From: Pseudomonas fluorescens
GTDB taxonomy: Bacteria > Pseudomonadota > Gammaproteobacteria > Pseudomonadales > Pseudomonadaceae
NCBI RefSeq assembly: GCF_902497745.1
Contig: NZ_CABVHJ010000004.1
Location: forward strand, 150,528 to 214,527
Reading direction: 5' to 3'
DNA: 64,000 nt
The notes beneath the pieces are model-generated. The model had not been told where the DNA came from, did no database searches, and worked only from the letters and a program-made list of their open reading frames with translations. Positions 1 through 10,330 of the stretch are shown piece by piece. Numbering within the stretch: the stretch's first letter is position 1; each line of letters opens with the position of its first letter. A program made the position numbers and the translations under genes.

Positions 1-108
1 GGCGTGGTGCCGGAACTGCAACGGCGTGGGTTGTTCAGAACGGAGTATGAGGGTCGAACCTTGCGCCAGAACCTTGGCCTCGCCCGACCGAACAATAGAT
101 TTTCGTAA
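1..108 (+). CDS. C-terminal end of an FMN-dependent (luciferase-like) monooxygenase, 5' end outside the window
   Basis: The first reading frame is open from base 1 to the TAA at 106-108 and encodes 35 residues, including PELQRRGLF, TEYEG and TLRQNLGL. This run is typical of the extreme C-terminus of the NtaA/SnaA/DszA branch of luciferase-like flavin monooxygenases, whose members oxidise sulfonates, dimethylsulfone, dibenzothiophene or chelators with FMNH2 and oxygen. The fragment is too short to name the substrate. A sulfur-scavenging role would fit the taurine operon 1.5 kb downstream, but that is inference. The identification rests on memory of the family C-terminus only, without catalytic residues in view. 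Confidence 0.6.
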   Translation, partial: GVVPELQRRGLFRTEYEGRTLRQNLGLARPNNRFS

Positions 109-112
109 AACC

Positions 113-179
113 CTTCGCGAGCAAGCTCGCTCCCACAGGGAAATGCATTTCAAAGGTGGGAGCGAGCTTGCTCGCGAAG
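113..179. repeat. REP palindrome (REPIN-like), GAGCAAGCTCGCTCCCAC type
   Basis: Two arms of a REP sequence face each other (113-137 and 155-179) around a short spacer and can pair as a long hairpin. Further copies are at 15552-15615, 24963-24988 (single arm), 29842-29907, 44462-44550 and 47281-47370. All are intergenic. Confidence 0.9.
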
Positions 180-218
180 CAGTCGACACCTATTTCAAGA
201 CAGACAAGAGAGGATTCG

Positions 219-1256
219 ATGACTTACACCGCTGCCGAAAACCGCTACGACTCCATCCCTTACCGCCGCGTCGGGCGCAGCGGTCTGGTGCTGCCGGCGC
301 TGTCGCTGGGCCTGTGGCACAACTTCGGTGACAGCACGCCGATCGACACCCAGCGCGCCTTGCTGCGCACTGCGTTCGACCTAGGCATCAACCACTTCGA
401 CCTGGCCAACAACTACGGCCCGCCGTACGGCAGCGCCGAGATCAATTTCGGCCGTCTGCTGCGCGAAGACTTCAAGCAGTACCGCGATGAACTGATCATC
501 TCCAGCAAGGCCGGTTGGGACATGTGGCCCGGCCCTTACGGTCAGGGCGGCGGTTCACGTAAATACGTGCTGGCCAGCCTCGACCAGAGCCTGCAACGCC
601 TGGGTCTGGACTATGTGGATATCTTCTATTCGCACCGCTTCGACCCGGACACCCCACTGGAAGAAACCGCCAGCGCCCTCGCCACTGCCGTGCAACAGGG
701 CAAGGCGTTGTACATCGGTATCTCGTCGTACTCAGGGGTGAAAACCCGCGAGATGGCCGCGCTGTTGAAAGAGTGGAAAGTGCCGCTGCTGATTCATCAA
801 CCGGCGTACAACCTGCTCAATCGCTGGGTGGAAAAGGATCTGCTCGATACCACCGATGAACTCGGCACGGGCGTGATTGCTTTCACTCCGTTGGCGCAAG
901 GTCTGCTCACCGACAAATACCTCAACGGCGTACCGGCGGATGCGCGGGTCAATCGTCCGGGCGGTGGTTCGTTGCAGGCTTCGCACTTGTCCGAGGCCAA
1001 CATTGCTCACGTGCGCGCGCTGAATGAAATTGCCAAGCGTCGTGGTCAGAGCCTGGCGCAACTGGCGCTGGCGTGGACGCTGCGGGATCCGCGGGTGACT
1101 TCTGCGCTGATTGGTGCGAGTCGGCCGGAGCAGATCATCGAGAACGTCGGGGCGTTGAAGAATCTGAGTTTCAGTGCTGAAGAGCTGGCGGAGATTGACC
1201 GGTTTGCCCAAGAGGGCGGGATCAATCTTTGGGAGAGGCCTTCGACGGCGGAGTGA
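219..1256 (+). CDS. yghZ: Aldo/keto reductase, L-glyceraldehyde 3-phosphate reductase (YghZ) type
   Basis: A 345-aa NADPH-dependent aldo/keto reductase. Sequence runs such as LSLGLWHNFG, HFDLANNYGPP, MWPGPYG and YVDIFYSHR closely match E. coli YghZ/Gpr, which reduces L-glyceraldehyde 3-phosphate and helps detoxify methylglyoxal. The catalytic tetrad of the family is present: Asp in HFDLANNY, Tyr in NNYG, Lys in SSKAG and His in YSHR. The length matches the family (346 aa). I chose ATG 219 rather than the longer open frame from 156 because AGAGAGGA sits just upstream and the longer version reads through the REP element. The gene is single, and its 3' end meets a repeat element shared with the convergent tauD. 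The physiological substrate is inferred. Confidence 0.87.
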   Translation: MTYTAAENRYDSIPYRRVGRSGLVLPALSLGLWHNFGDSTPIDTQRALLRTAFDLGINHFDLANNYGPPYGSAEINFGRLLREDFKQYRDELIISSKAGWDMWPGPYGQGGGSRKYVLASLDQSLQRLGLDYVDIFYSHRFDPDTPLEETASALATAVQQGKALYIGISSYSGVKTREMAALLKEWKVPLLIHQPAYNLLNRWVEKDLLDTTDELGTGVIAFTPLAQGLLTDKYLNGVPADARVNRPGGGSLQASHLSEANIAHVRALNEIAKRRGQSLAQLALAWTLRDPRVTSALIGASRPEQIIENVGALKNLSFSAEELAEIDRFAQEGGINLWERPSTAE

Positions 1257-1286
1257 TGAAGATTGGGTTGGGTCAGCAAGATCCAA

Positions 1287-1450
1287 CCCCCTCACCCCAG
1301 CCCTCTCCCCCAGGGGGGCGAGGGGGAAAGGGAGCAGATCTTCATGCCTTTCAAAACTTGAATTCAACCCGACATTTCAGGTCGATGTAGCTCGTACAAA
1401 CACCTCGGTCAGTCCCCTCTCCCTCGGGGAGAGGGTTAGGGTGAGGGGCT
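1287..1450. repeat. ~165-bp inverted-repeat element (copy A of five) between convergent genes
   Basis: The left box begins CCCCTCACCCCAGCCCTCT and the right box ends GGGTTAGGGTGAGGGG; they are inverted copies. The spacer ends in the conserved run AACACCTCGGTCAGTCCCC. Copies B to E are at 5157-5431, 12506-12813, 28424-28600 and 36948-37126. This copy fills the gap between the 3' ends of the aldo/keto reductase and tauD, and it could act as a bidirectional terminator because the outer box is followed by T-rich sequence. Confidence 0.85.
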
Positions 1451-1467
1451 TTTGGCTTTAAAACGTC

Positions 1468-2310
1468 TCAACGAAAAAACGGCACATCCCCCAACACCGT
1501 CGCCCGCTGCATCACCCGCCGCGCCGGGCGGTAGTCATCCACCGCGTAATGCTGGGTCACGCGGTTATCCCAGAACGCAATGTCGTCCTTTTGCCAGCGC
1601 CAGCGAATGGTGAATTCCGGTCGGGTCGCATGGGCGAACAAAAACTTCAGAATCGCCTCGCTCTCGGTTTCCGACAGCTCTTTGATCTTCGACGTAAAAC
1701 CTTCATTGACGAACAACGAACGCCGGCCACTGACCGGGTGCGTACGAATCACCGGGTGCGACAGCGGCGGATTCTTGCGTCGGGCCTCTTCCCACTGCGC
1801 CAGCGCTTCAGGCGTATTGCCATAGCGCTCCAGAGGAAACGAGCGAGTGAAATCGTGAGTCGCGGTCAGCCCTTCGAGCAAGCTTTTCAGCGGCGCCGAC
1901 AGCGCTTCATATGCGGCAATGCCGCTGGCCCACAGCGTGTCGCCACCAAACTCTGGCAGCAACTTGGCGCTGAGCACCGCGCCCATCGCCGGCGTTGGCA
2001 GGAAGGTCACGTCGGTGTGCCAGATCGCGTTGTCGCGCACGTCGGTGACGGCGGTATCGAGGATCAGCACTTCCGGTTGTTCCGGTACGTTCGGGTAGAT
2101 CGGGTGAATGTGCAGGTCGCCGAAGTAAGCGGCGAAGCGCGCCTGTTGTGGCGGTTCGATTGGCTGGTTGCGAAAGAACAGTACTTGATACTTGAGCAGC
2201 GCCTGCTCGATGGCGTCGCGATGTTCCAGGCTCAGCGGCTGGCTGATGTCGACGCCGCTGATCTGTGCGCCGAGGGCGGAGCTTAAGGGGGTGATGTTGA
2301 GGCTGCTCAT
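1468..2310 (-). CDS. tauD: Taurine dioxygenase TauD
   Basis: A 280-aa Fe(II)/2-oxoglutarate-dependent dioxygenase that converts taurine to sulfite and aminoacetaldehyde so that sulfur can be assimilated. The metal-binding motif is seen as WHTD (His-x-Asp), with the distal His in [16 protein letters not shown], where the nearby Arg binds 2-oxoglutarate. Length matches E. coli TauD (about 283 aa). I start at ATG 2310; the longer frame begins with a TTG five codons upstream and has no better ribosome site. It is the last gene of tauABCD, 57 bases after tauC. The operon is expected to be induced under sulfate starvation through CysB/Cbl-type regulators, but no site was identified. Confidence 0.95.
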   Translation of the reverse strand: MSSLNITPLSSALGAQISGVDISQPLSLEHRDAIEQALLKYQVLFFRNQPIEPPQQARFAAYFGDLHIHPIYPNVPEQPEVLILDTAVTDVRDNAIWHTDVTFLPTPAMGAVLSAKLLPEFGGDTLWASGIAAYEALSAPLKSLLEGLTATHDFTRSFPLERYGNTPEALAQWEEARRKNPPLSHPVIRTHPVSGRRSLFVNEGFTSKIKELSETESEAILKFLFAHATRPEFTIRWRWQKDDIAFWDNRVTQHYAVDDYRPARRVMQRATVLGDVPFFR

Positions 2311-2367
2311 GGTCTTTCTCTTCAATTGCGGTCATCACCCTACACGGGGATTCAAAAACGGGATGTG

Positions 2368-3207
2368 TCAGTGGGCCTGGCCGTGCCACGGCACCAGTTT
2401 GCGTTGCAGGGCGCGCAGGCCCATTTCCATGGCGAAGGCGATCAGGGCGATGACCAGAATCCCCAGTACCACGACATCAGTGACCAGGAACTGCGCGGCC
2501 GACTGCACCATGAAGCCCAAGCCACTGGTGGCGGCGATCAATTCCGCCGCGACCAATGTCGACCAACCCACCCCCAGACCAATGCGCACGCCAGTCAAAA
2601 TGTCCGGCAACGCGCTCGGCAAAATCACATGACGAATCAGCTGCACGCGAGTCGCGCCCAACGACTGCGCCGCACGCAATTTCGCTGGATCAACCGTACG
2701 CACGCCGGTAGCCGTGGCGATGGCAATCGGCGCGAAAATCGCCAGGTAGATCAGCAGCACTTTCGACAACTCGCCGATGCCGCACCAGATCACGATCAGC
2801 GGCAGATAAGCCAGCGGCGGAATAGGGCGGTAGAACTCGATCAGCGGATCGAGCACGCCACGGGCGATGCGGTTGGCGCCGATAGCAATGCCCACCGGCA
2901 CAGCGGTCAAAATCGCAAAACCGAGGCCCAGACCGATGCGGCTCAGGCTCGCGCCCAAGTGCTGCCACAACGTCGAATCCATGTAGCCAGTGGTCGCCAA
3001 CAACCAGCCCTTTTGCAGTACGGCAGAAGGTGGCGGGAGGAACAGCGGTTCGATCAATCCGGTGGCTGTTACGGCCCACCAGGTCGCCAACAAAGCGAAC
3101 AGCGTCAGCAGACTGATCCAGCGCGTGCTGAGGCTGCGGCGTACGGGAATCACCACCGATGGGGTCGCGGGTTTTACCGCAGCCGAGGAAACGTCGTAAC
3201 TGCTCAT
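2368..3207 (-). CDS. tauC: Taurine ABC transporter permease TauC
   Basis: A 279-aa inner-membrane permease of the SsuC/TauC group (BPD_transp_1 fold). About six hydrophobic segments follow a polar N-terminal tail of about 28 residues. The EAA cytoplasmic loop that contacts the ATPase is seen in [25 protein letters not shown]. It forms the membrane pore for taurine uptake with TauB and TauA. Its ATG overlaps the tauB stop codon by four bases (ATGA), which indicates translational coupling. Alternative sulfonate substrates cannot be excluded from sequence, but the adjacent tauD and the TauA-like binding protein argue for taurine. Confidence 0.95.
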   Translation of the reverse strand: MSSYDVSSAAVKPATPSVVIPVRRSLSTRWISLLTLFALLATWWAVTATGLIEPLFLPPPSAVLQKGWLLATTGYMDSTLWQHLGASLSRIGLGLGFAILTAVPVGIAIGANRIARGVLDPLIEFYRPIPPLAYLPLIVIWCGIGELSKVLLIYLAIFAPIAIATATGVRTVDPAKLRAAQSLGATRVQLIRHVILPSALPDILTGVRIGLGVGWSTLVAAELIAATSGLGFMVQSAAQFLVTDVVVLGILVIALIAFAMEMGLRALQRKLVPWHGQAH

Positions 3208-3998
3208 GCGCGCTCCTGCCGTTGTCCGGCGCTGCGTTGCGAGAACACTTTGCTCAGCACGTGTTCGCGGGTTTCGATGAAGCGCGGATCGGATTTGATA
3301 GCGCGGGCAGACTCGCCAGCGGCGTAACGCTGACCGAAATCCAGGTGCAGGCGCTCAACGATCTGCCCCGGATTCGGTGCGAGCAGAATCAGGTCAGTGG
3401 CGAGGAACACCGCTTCTTCAATGTCATGGGTAATCAGAAAAACCGGCTTGGCCGTGCGCTGCCAGACTTGCAGCAACAGCTCCTGCATCTGCTCGCGGGT
3501 GAATGCGTCGAGGGCACCGAAAGGCTCGTCCATCAGCAACACGCGCGGGTCAGCGGCGAGGGCGCGGGCGAGGCCGACACGCTGTTTCTGCCCACCGGAG
3601 AGTTGCCAGATACGGCGGCTTTCGAAACCGGAAAGATCGACTAGCGCGAGCATTTCACGGGCGATTTTTTCGCGTTTGTCCTTGGCGACACCGGCCAGTT
3701 CCAGACCGAACGCAACGTTGGCCAGCACATCCTGCCAAGGCAGCAAAGCGTCATCCTGGAACACCACGCCACGTTCGGCACTCGGGCCTTTGACTGGCAC
3801 GCCGTCAAGGGTGATGCGCCCGGCGCTCGGTTCGACGAAACCGGCAATCAGGTTCAACAGCGAAGTCTTGCCACTGCCGGACGGGCCGAGGGCGACCAGC
3901 AATTGCTGAGGCCCCAGGGTCAGAGAAATATCCGCCAGCACCGGTTCAGGGCTGCCCGGGTACTGTGCGCTGATGCGCTCCAGCTGTAGCAAGGCCAT
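3204..3998 (-). CDS. tauB: Taurine ABC transporter ATP-binding protein TauB
   Basis: A 264-aa ABC ATPase. Walker A is GPSGSGKTS, the signature is LSGGQKQR, Walker B is [12 protein letters not shown], and the switch His is in LITHDIEEA. It powers taurine import through TauC. The gene lies 16 bases after tauA and overlaps tauC by four bases. Sequence and length are ordinary for the SsuB/TauB group. Confidence 0.95.
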   Translation of the reverse strand: MALLQLERISAQYPGSPEPVLADISLTLGPQQLLVALGPSGSGKTSLLNLIAGFVEPSAGRITLDGVPVKGPSAERGVVFQDDALLPWQDVLANVAFGLELAGVAKDKREKIAREMLALVDLSGFESRRIWQLSGGQKQRVGLARALAADPRVLLMDEPFGALDAFTREQMQELLLQVWQRTAKPVFLITHDIEEAVFLATDLILLAPNPGQIVERLHLDFGQRYAAGESARAIKSDPRFIETREHVLSKVFSQRSAGQRQERA

Positions 3999-4014
3999 CG
4001 CAGTTAACTCCCGA

Positions 4015-4992
4015 TCAGTTGGTGATGTATTTGGCGCTGACGTACGGCGCGTAGTCCGGCAGAACGGCTTCGACCTTGCCTTGCTCCTTGAGGAACGCGG
4101 CGGTGTCGGTGATGGCTTTGGTGGTCGGCGCGCCTAGGGTGACGACTTGATCAGCCGCCAGCGGGTAGACGTTGCCTTGCAGCAGTAACGGAATGTCGCT
4201 GGCCTTGGCGCCGGAGAGTTTCACCAGTTTGTCGACGTTGGCTTGATCGGCGAGCCAGGCTTTCGGGTCTTTGCGGTAGTCGGCGTAGGCGTCGAGGGTG
4301 ACCTTGGCGAACGCGGTGACGATTTCCGGGTGCTTCTCGGCGAAGTCCTTGCGCACGATCCACGCATCGAAGGTCGGCGCGCCGAACTTGGCCAGTTCGC
4401 CGGAAGTGATCAGCACTTTGCCGTTTTCCTTGGCCACCCCGAGTGCCGGATCCCACACGTAAGTGGCGTCGATATCACCGCGTTTCCACGCGGCGATGAT
4501 CGCTGGCGGCGCGAGGTTGAGCACGGTGACTTTCGATGGATCGATGTTCCAGTGCTTCAGCGCCGCGAGCAGGCTGTAGTGACCGGTGGACACGAACGGC
4601 ACGGCGATTTTCTTGCCGATCAGGTCTTGCGGGGTCTTGATGCCGGAGCCGTCGCGGGCGACCAATGCTTCGGCGGCGCCGATCTGCGTGGCGATGAGGA
4701 AAGTTTCGACCGGGACTTTGCGGGTAATCGCGGCGGTCAGCGGGCTCGAACCGAGGTAGCCAATCTGCACATCACCGGAAGCGATGGCAGCGATGATGTC
4801 GGCGCCGTTATCGAACTTGCGCCAAGCGATATCGGCTTTGGTGGCTTTTTCGTAAGCGCCGTCAGCCTGGGCGACTTTCGCCGGGTCAACGGTGGTTTGA
4901 TAGGCGACGGTAAGGTCGGCGGCCTGAGCCAGAAAACTCGCGGCAGCCAAGGAGGCTACGGCGAGCAGGCGAAGCGGGAAATTCAGTTTCAT
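4015..4992 (-). CDS. tauA: Taurine-binding periplasmic protein TauA
   Basis: A 325-aa solute-binding protein. A signal peptide is clear: Lys2 is followed by a hydrophobic stretch ending SFLAQA-AD, so the mature protein starts near residue 25. The body is of the NMT1/SsuA-like binding fold ([24 protein letters not shown]) and resembles TauA of enteric bacteria. It delivers taurine to TauBC. It is the first gene of the operon, with GGAG ten bases before the ATG. The AT-rich stretch at about 5040-5105 just upstream probably holds the promoter, but no box could be assigned with confidence. Confidence 0.95.
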   Translation of the reverse strand: MKLNFPLRLLAVASLAAASFLAQAADLTVAYQTTVDPAKVAQADGAYEKATKADIAWRKFDNGADIIAAIASGDVQIGYLGSSPLTAAITRKVPVETFLIATQIGAAEALVARDGSGIKTPQDLIGKKIAVPFVSTGHYSLLAALKHWNIDPSKVTVLNLAPPAIIAAWKRGDIDATYVWDPALGVAKENGKVLITSGELAKFGAPTFDAWIVRKDFAEKHPEIVTAFAKVTLDAYADYRKDPKAWLADQANVDKLVKLSGAKASDIPLLLQGNVYPLAADQVVTLGAPTTKAITDTAAFLKEQGKVEAVLPDYAPYVSAKYITN

Positions 4993-5156
4993 TGAAGAGC
5001 TCCATATCAGGCGACCGAGCGTCGGCGTGAAAGGAGACTAAATGATCTAAGAATCAGTAAATAAATAACTTTTTAGAATGAGCTTATGAGCGGAAAAATC
5101 TAAGAGCGGGGGAGTTTGTGGGCGTTTCGGATTTATTCGTTCGACGTTAGATCTTT

Positions 5157-5431
5157 GCCCCCTCACCCCAGCCCTCTCCCCCAAGGGGGCGAGGGGAAAG
5201 GGAGCCGATCTCTGTGCTTTTCAAGGCCTGAGTTCGGCTCGGTATTTCACGTCAGCGTACTTCGCACCAACAACCCGGTCAGTCCCCTCTCCCCCAGGGG
5301 GGCGAGGGGAAAGGGAGCCGATCTCTGTGCTTTTCGAGCCTGAGTTCGACTCGGTATTTCAGGTCGGCGTAACTTTCATGAGCACCTAAATCAGTCCCCT
5401 CTCCCTCTGGGAGAGGGTTAGGGTGAGGGGC
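5157..5431. repeat. Inverted-repeat element, tandem form (copy B)
   Basis: Same family as 1287-1450, but with three boxes instead of two. The spacer (GCTTTTC followed by GAG/AGTTCG-CTCGGTATTTCA) occurs twice, so the unit has duplicated in place. The right end stops two bases short of the gshA stop codon, and the left end is within 170 bases of the tauA start. Apart from this element I see nothing in 4993-5433 other than the AT-rich tauA promoter region. Confidence 0.85.
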
Positions 5432-5433
5432 TT

Positions 5434-7017
5434 TTAATTACTGATTGCCAGAATGCTCGCCTGATACGACCCGACAAACACATCAAAATCCCCCACCTCG
5501 TTCTGCTCCAGCTCAGCCTGCGCGGCCAGCGAAGTACGCGCCAGCTCCTCAAACTTCGCCTGCTCATCCGCCGCCAAAGGCTCGCTACGGAAAAACTCCG
5601 CATGCGCCTGGCTCTGACGCAGGGAGAACTGCGCAAAGCTTTCCTTGTGCTCAGCCATCGCCGCCAGCACCTGCGCGGAAGGCGTCAGGGACGGATCGCT
5701 GACCTTGGCCAGTTGCGCATCCAGCGCCTTGCTGTGCGCATCGCCTCCATGGCTCTGATCCAGCAACGCCGCCAATGGCGCGATTTGTTCCAGCAGTTCG
5801 GCTGCCCAGGTCTTCATCTCGACCGATTCACCGTCACGCTGCAATTGCAGGCCCGGACGGCGACCTTCTTTCACGACGCTGAGGAAGTTCGAGGTGGCGT
5901 TGCCGCACGAGGTATTGGTCAGCAACGGACTGTCGTTCAGCGCGCAATACAGCAGGAACGCGTCGAGGAAGCGCGACTCGGTCAGGTCGATGCCCATTGG
6001 CAGAAACGGGTTGATGTCCAGGCAACGCACTTCAACGTACTGAATGCCACGCGCCACCAGCGCCTGAATCGGCCGTTCGCCGGTATAGGTCACGCGTTTC
6101 GGGCGGATGTTGGAGTAGTACTCGTTTTCGATCTGCAGGATGTTGGTGTTGAGCTGCACCCACTCGCCATCCTTGTGCGTGCCGACTTCAACGTACGGTG
6201 CGTACGGCGTGGCCACGGCTTTGCGCAGGCTGTCGGTGTAGCTCGCCAGATCGTTGTAGCACGGCGTCAGACCGGCCTGAGCGTTGCTCTGGTAACCGAG
6301 GTCGCTCATGCGCAGGCTGGTGGCGTACGGCAGATACAGGGTGTCCGGATCGAGCTGTTCCAGCTGATGCGAACGACCACGGAGGAAACCGGCGTCGAGC
6401 GTGGGTGACGCCCCGAACAGGTACATCAACAGCCAGCTGTAACGACGGAAATTACGGATCAACGCGATGTAGGAAAACGACTGGAAATCCCGGTCGGTGC
6501 CGACAAAGCCTTCGGTCTCGCGGAGCAGCGGCCAGAGCTTTTCCGGCAGGGAGAAGTTGTAGTGAATCCCGGCGATGCACTGCATGGTCTTGCCATAACG
6601 CAGGGCCAGACCCTTGCGATAGACGTATTTGAGCTGACCGATGTTGGAGGTGCCGTAATAGGCAATCGGGATATCTTCCTCGGCCGGCAACGGGCACGGC
6701 ATCGATGGGCTCCACAGGTACTCGTTGCCGAGCTTGCTGTAGGCAAAGCGGTGAATCTTGTCCAGGCTCGCCAGCGTGTCGGCCGGGTCGGGCAGGGCGG
6801 GCGTGATGAATTCCAGCAGCGACTCGGAGTAGTCGGTGGTGATCTGTTCGTTGGTCAGCGCGGAACCCAAGGCTTCGGGGTGCGGCGTTTGCGCCAGGCG
6901 ACCTTCGCTGGTCACGCGCAGGCATTCACGTTCGATACCGTGCAGGCACTGCTCGAGCAGAGAGAGGTTAGCGCGCTCGCCGAGCAGAGCCAGGCGGCGG
7001 TTGAGAAGTTCGCTCAA
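5434..7017 (-). CDS. gshA: Glutamate-cysteine ligase GshA
   Basis: A 527-aa gamma-glutamylcysteine synthetase, which catalyses the first step of glutathione synthesis in the cytoplasm. It belongs to the proteobacterial GshA type 1 family: the N-terminal [22 protein letters not shown] and the SPSMPCPLP segment are conserved. I chose the TTG start at 7017 ([12 protein letters not shown]) because AAGGA lies seven bases upstream. The longer frame begins with a GTG at 7032 that has no ribosome site, and other Pseudomonas GshA proteins start at this point as far as I recall. The gene stands alone; a REP element lies upstream and a repeat element sits directly at its 3' end. Confidence 0.94.
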   Translation of the reverse strand: MSELLNRRLALLGERANLSLLEQCLHGIERECLRVTSEGRLAQTPHPEALGSALTNEQITTDYSESLLEFITPALPDPADTLASLDKIHRFAYSKLGNEYLWSPSMPCPLPAEEDIPIAYYGTSNIGQLKYVYRKGLALRYGKTMQCIAGIHYNFSLPEKLWPLLRETEGFVGTDRDFQSFSYIALIRNFRRYSWLLMYLFGASPTLDAGFLRGRSHQLEQLDPDTLYLPYATSLRMSDLGYQSNAQAGLTPCYNDLASYTDSLRKAVATPYAPYVEVGTHKDGEWVQLNTNILQIENEYYSNIRPKRVTYTGERPIQALVARGIQYVEVRCLDINPFLPMGIDLTESRFLDAFLLYCALNDSPLLTNTSCGNATSNFLSVVKEGRRPGLQLQRDGESVEMKTWAAELLEQIAPLAALLDQSHGGDAHSKALDAQLAKVSDPSLTPSAQVLAAMAEHKESFAQFSLRQSQAHAEFFRSEPLAADEQAKFEELARTSLAAQAELEQNEVGDFDVFVGSYQASILAISN

Positions 7018-7138
7018 TTTGGATTCCTTCACGCGTCAGTCGCCCCAATATGGGGGTGGGCAGGACGGTCTACAAGGGTGAAGTTGAAACTGGCGTTTTC
7101 GCCTGGTTTTTCTAACCGGTCAGCCGCACACATACCCT

Positions 7139-7222
7139 GTAGGAGCTGCCGAAGGCTGCGATCTTTTGATCTTGCTCTTGGAAAACAAAATCAAAAGATC
7201 GCAGCCTGCGGCAGCTCCTACA
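7139..7222. repeat. REP palindrome, GTAGGAGCTGCCG type
   Basis: Inverted arms TGTAGGAGCTGCCGAAGGC and its complement near 7200-7222 flank a spacer containing two AAAAGATC-like inner arms. A second copy is at 34684-34768. It lies between gshA and the convergently placed end of the hotdog thioesterase gene. Confidence 0.85.
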
Positions 7223-7264
7223 GGATTCGTTGCGCCGAAATTAACTCAAATTGATGACCACAAG

Positions 7265-7648
7265 CTACAGGACAGCGAACGTGCCTTGTGCTTTTGCGAC
7301 CAGTTTGTCGCCCTGCATCACGTCGGCTTCGACCACTAAAGTGCGCCGGCCCGGGTGGATAACCCGCGCCGTGCACATGACCTCGCCGTCGGAAACGGCG
7401 CGGATATAGTTGATCTTGCACTCGATGGTCGCGCTCTGCTGATCGAAGCCGTGGGTGCTGGAACAGGCCAGCCCCATGGCGATGTCGACCAGACTGAACA
7501 GCGCGCCGCCGTGCAATTTGCCGCCGCGATTGCGCAGTTCCGGTTCCAGCACCAGGGCGACTTGCGCCACCCCGGTTTCCAGGCTGTGCAGGCGGCAGCC
7601 CAACAGCTTGAAAAACGCGCTCTCGACGAGCCCGGCTGGAATCTCCAT
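7265..7648 (-). CDS. PaaI-family hotdog thioesterase
   Basis: A 127-aa single hotdog-fold protein of the PaaI/YbdB group, which hydrolyse acyl- or aroyl-CoA thioesters. The conserved loop and helix GGKLHGGALFSLVDIAMG carry the residues that form the active site in the family. The ATG overlaps the tex stop codon by one base (TGATG), so translation is probably coupled to tex. The same pairing occurs in other pseudomonads as I recall (the P. aeruginosa PA5202-PA5201 pair). The substrate is unknown. Confidence 0.88.
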   Translation of the reverse strand: MEIPAGLVESAFFKLLGCRLHSLETGVAQVALVLEPELRNRGGKLHGGALFSLVDIAMGLACSSTHGFDQQSATIECKINYIRAVSDGEVMCTARVIHPGRRTLVVEADVMQGDKLVAKAQGTFAVL

Positions 7649-9972
7649 CAGCGTTTCTTCAATTGCTTGGCATTGGCGAACAGCGAGGCCATCGCGTTGT
7701 TCACTGGTGCGGCGGTCGCGGTTTCCTTGCGTGGCGTGTTGTTCGAAGGCTGGCGCTGAGCCGAGCCCGGACGCGAGCCACGGGCGCCGTCGATTTTCTC
7801 GCCCGGGGTGTCGCCCATGCGCATCGACAGGCCAACGCGTTTGCGCGGGATGTCGACTTCCATGACCTTCACTTTCACCACGTCGCCGGCCTTCACCGCT
7901 TCACGCGGATCCTTGATGAACTTCTCCGACAGCGCCGAGATGTGCACCAGACCGTCCTGATGCACGCCGATGTCGACGAATGCGCCGAACGCGGTCACGT
8001 TGGTGACGACGCCTTCAAGGATCATCCCCAGTTGCAGGTCTTTCAGATCTTCAACGCCTTCCTGGAACTCTGCAGTCTTGAACTCCGGACGTGGATCGCG
8101 GCCCGGTTTTTCCAGTTCCTGGATGATGTCGGTCACGGTTGGCAGACCGAAGGTCTCATCGGTGTATTTCTTCGGATCCAGACGCTTGAGGAAACTGGCG
8201 TCGCCGATCAGCGAGCGGATGTCGCGGTCGGTTTCAGCGGCAATGCGCTGTACCAGCGGATAGGCTTCCGGGTGAACGGCCGACGAATCCAGCGGGTTGT
8301 CGCCATTCATCACGCGCAAGAAACCGGCAGCCTGTTCGAAGGTTTTTTCGCCCAGACGTGCGACTTTCTTCAGTGCTGCACGGGTTTTGAACGCGCCGTG
8401 CTCGTCGCGGTGCGCGACGATGTTTTGCGCCAGCGTTGCGTTGAGGCCGGAGATCCGCGCCAACAGCGCCACCGAAGCAGTGTTCACGTCAACGCCAACG
8501 GCGTTTACGCAATCCTCGACCACAGCATCCAGACCGCGCGCCAGTTTCAGCTGCGAAACGTCATGCTGGTACTGGCCGACACCGATGGATTTCGGATCGA
8601 TTTTCACCAGTTCGGCCAGCGGATCCTGCAAGCGGCGGGCAATCGATACCGCGCCACGGATCGACACGTCGAGATCCGGGAACTCCTTCGCCGCCAGTTC
8701 CGACGCCGAGTACACCGATGCGCCGGCCTCGGAGACCATGACTTTGGTCATTTTCATCGCTGGGTATTTTTTGATCAGTTCGATCGCCAGTTTGTCGGTT
8801 TCGCGGCTGGCGGTGCCGTTGCCGATCGCGATCAGGTCAACCGAGTGCTTGGCGCACAGGGCGGCCAGGATGGCGATGGTCTGATCCCACTTGTTGTGTG
8901 GCACGTGAGGGTAAACCGTGGCGTGATCGAGCAGTTTGCCGGTCGAGTCGACCACGGCAACCTTGCAGCCGGTACGCAGGCCCGGGTCGAGGCCCAACGT
9001 TGCGCGCGGGCCGGCCGGTGCGGCCAGCAGCAAGTCGTGCAGGTTGTGGGCGAACACGTTGATCGCCTCGGTTTCGGCGCCGTCACGCAGCTCGCCGAGC
9101 AGGTCGGTTTCCAGGTGCGTGTAGAGCTTGACCTTCCACGTCCAGCGCACCACTTCGCCGAGCCATTTGTCGGCCGGACGATTCTGATTCTGGATGTTGA
9201 ATTGCTGGCCGATCATGCCTTCGCATGGGTGCATGGTGCCGGGCAGCTCGTCGCCGACTTTCAGCGCGGAGCTGAGGATGCCTTCGTTGCGGCCACGGAA
9301 AATCGCCAGTGCGCGGTGCGACGGCATGCTTTTCAGCGGTTCGTCGTGTTCGAAGTAATCGCGGAACTTGGCGCCTTCCTCTTCCTTGCCAGCGATGACG
9401 CGGGCACTGAGGGTGGCTTCCTGTTTCAGGTAGTTACGCAGTTTTTCCAGCAGGCTGGCGTCTTCGGCGAAGCGCTCCATGAGGATGTACTTGGCGCCTT
9501 CCAGCGCGGCTTTCACATCGGCCACGCCTTTTTCGGCATTGACGAAGCGCGCGGCTTCGGTTTCCGGGGCCAGATTCGGGTCGTTGAACAGGCCGTCGGC
9601 GAGGTCGCCGAGGCCGGCTTCCAGGGCGATCTGGCCCTTGGTGCGGCGCTTCTGCTTGTACGGCAGGTACAAGTCTTCGAGGCGGGTTTTGGTGTCGGCG
9701 AGTTTGATGTCGCGCTCGAGGGCAGGGGTGAGTTTGCCTTGCTCTTCGATGCTGGCGAGGATGCTGATGCGCCGTTCGTCGAGTTCTCGCAGGTAGCGCA
9801 GACGTTCTTCCAGATGACGCAACTGGGTGTCATCAAGGCTGCCGGTGACTTCTTTCCGGTAACGGGCGATGAAGGGAACGGTAGAGCCTTCATCGAGTAG
9901 CGCGACGGCCGCTTCGACCTGTTGTGGGCGTACACCGAGTTCCTCGGCAATGCGGCTGTTGATGCTGTCCAT
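7648..9972 (-). CDS. tex: Transcription accessory protein Tex (S1 RNA-binding)
   Basis: A 774-aa cytoplasmic RNA-binding protein of the Tex/YhgF family, related to eukaryotic Spt6. The order is an N-terminal helical region, a YqgF/RNase H-like domain ([18 protein letters not shown]), helix-hairpin-helix motifs ([17 protein letters not shown]) and a C-terminal S1 domain ([19 protein letters not shown]), followed by a basic tail. I start at ATG 9972 ([12 protein letters not shown]); AGGTGG lies four bases before it, and family members begin there. The ATG at 9987 has a poorer context. A 358-base divergent promoter region separates it from ompR. Its biochemical role is not settled; it is required for toxin gene expression in Bordetella. 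Confidence 0.95.
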   Translation of the reverse strand: MDSINSRIAEELGVRPQQVEAAVALLDEGSTVPFIARYRKEVTGSLDDTQLRHLEERLRYLRELDERRISILASIEEQGKLTPALERDIKLADTKTRLEDLYLPYKQKRRTKGQIALEAGLGDLADGLFNDPNLAPETEAARFVNAEKGVADVKAALEGAKYILMERFAEDASLLEKLRNYLKQEATLSARVIAGKEEEGAKFRDYFEHDEPLKSMPSHRALAIFRGRNEGILSSALKVGDELPGTMHPCEGMIGQQFNIQNQNRPADKWLGEVVRWTWKVKLYTHLETDLLGELRDGAETEAINVFAHNLHDLLLAAPAGPRATLGLDPGLRTGCKVAVVDSTGKLLDHATVYPHVPHNKWDQTIAILAALCAKHSVDLIAIGNGTASRETDKLAIELIKKYPAMKMTKVMVSEAGASVYSASELAAKEFPDLDVSIRGAVSIARRLQDPLAELVKIDPKSIGVGQYQHDVSQLKLARGLDAVVEDCVNAVGVDVNTASVALLARISGLNATLAQNIVAHRDEHGAFKTRAALKKVARLGEKTFEQAAGFLRVMNGDNPLDSSAVHPEAYPLVQRIAAETDRDIRSLIGDASFLKRLDPKKYTDETFGLPTVTDIIQELEKPGRDPRPEFKTAEFQEGVEDLKDLQLGMILEGVVTNVTAFGAFVDIGVHQDGLVHISALSEKFIKDPREAVKAGDVVKVKVMEVDIPRKRVGLSMRMGDTPGEKIDGARGSRPGSAQRQPSNNTPRKETATAAPVNNAMASLFANAKQLKKR

Positions 9973-10330
9973 AAAACCACCTGACATATTGTGAAAGCAG
10001 GCTCTCAGGCGCGCAAATAAAGGCCCGGAGTCTGGTTGAGCGGCTAGAAAATTGCCGCTGCCTGGGTCAAAAGGCAGCCCATTGACCCGTGAAATCGAAC
10101 AATTACTGCGCGCGACAGGAAAAAAAGCCTGCCACCTGCGGTAACGATTCAGACGTTGCCTGGCACAAAACGCCGCGCATTATAACCAGCGTTCTGTCAT
10201 TCGGGGGCGTTGCAGTCTGTAGGCATAAACCCCGGTTTTCTGGCAGTGAAGGAAAAATCTGCTAACAATGCACACGGTGCGTATAACGGCAGCTACGCCA
10301 TAATGCGCGCCGAGCTAAAAGGAGCATCCA
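9973..10330. other. Intergenic region between divergent tex and ompR
   Basis: No coding frame or repeat is supported here. It must hold the promoters of both tex (minus) and ompR (plus). The ompR ribosome site AAAAGGAG is at 10318-10325. No clear sigma-70 boxes or operators were assigned. Confidence 0.6.

Noticed and set aside
1..331. 101-aa frame 26-331 overlapping the start of the aldo/keto reductase.
   Set aside because: It reads through the REP element and out of frame into a certain gene; the real feature here is the C-terminal fragment in frame 1.
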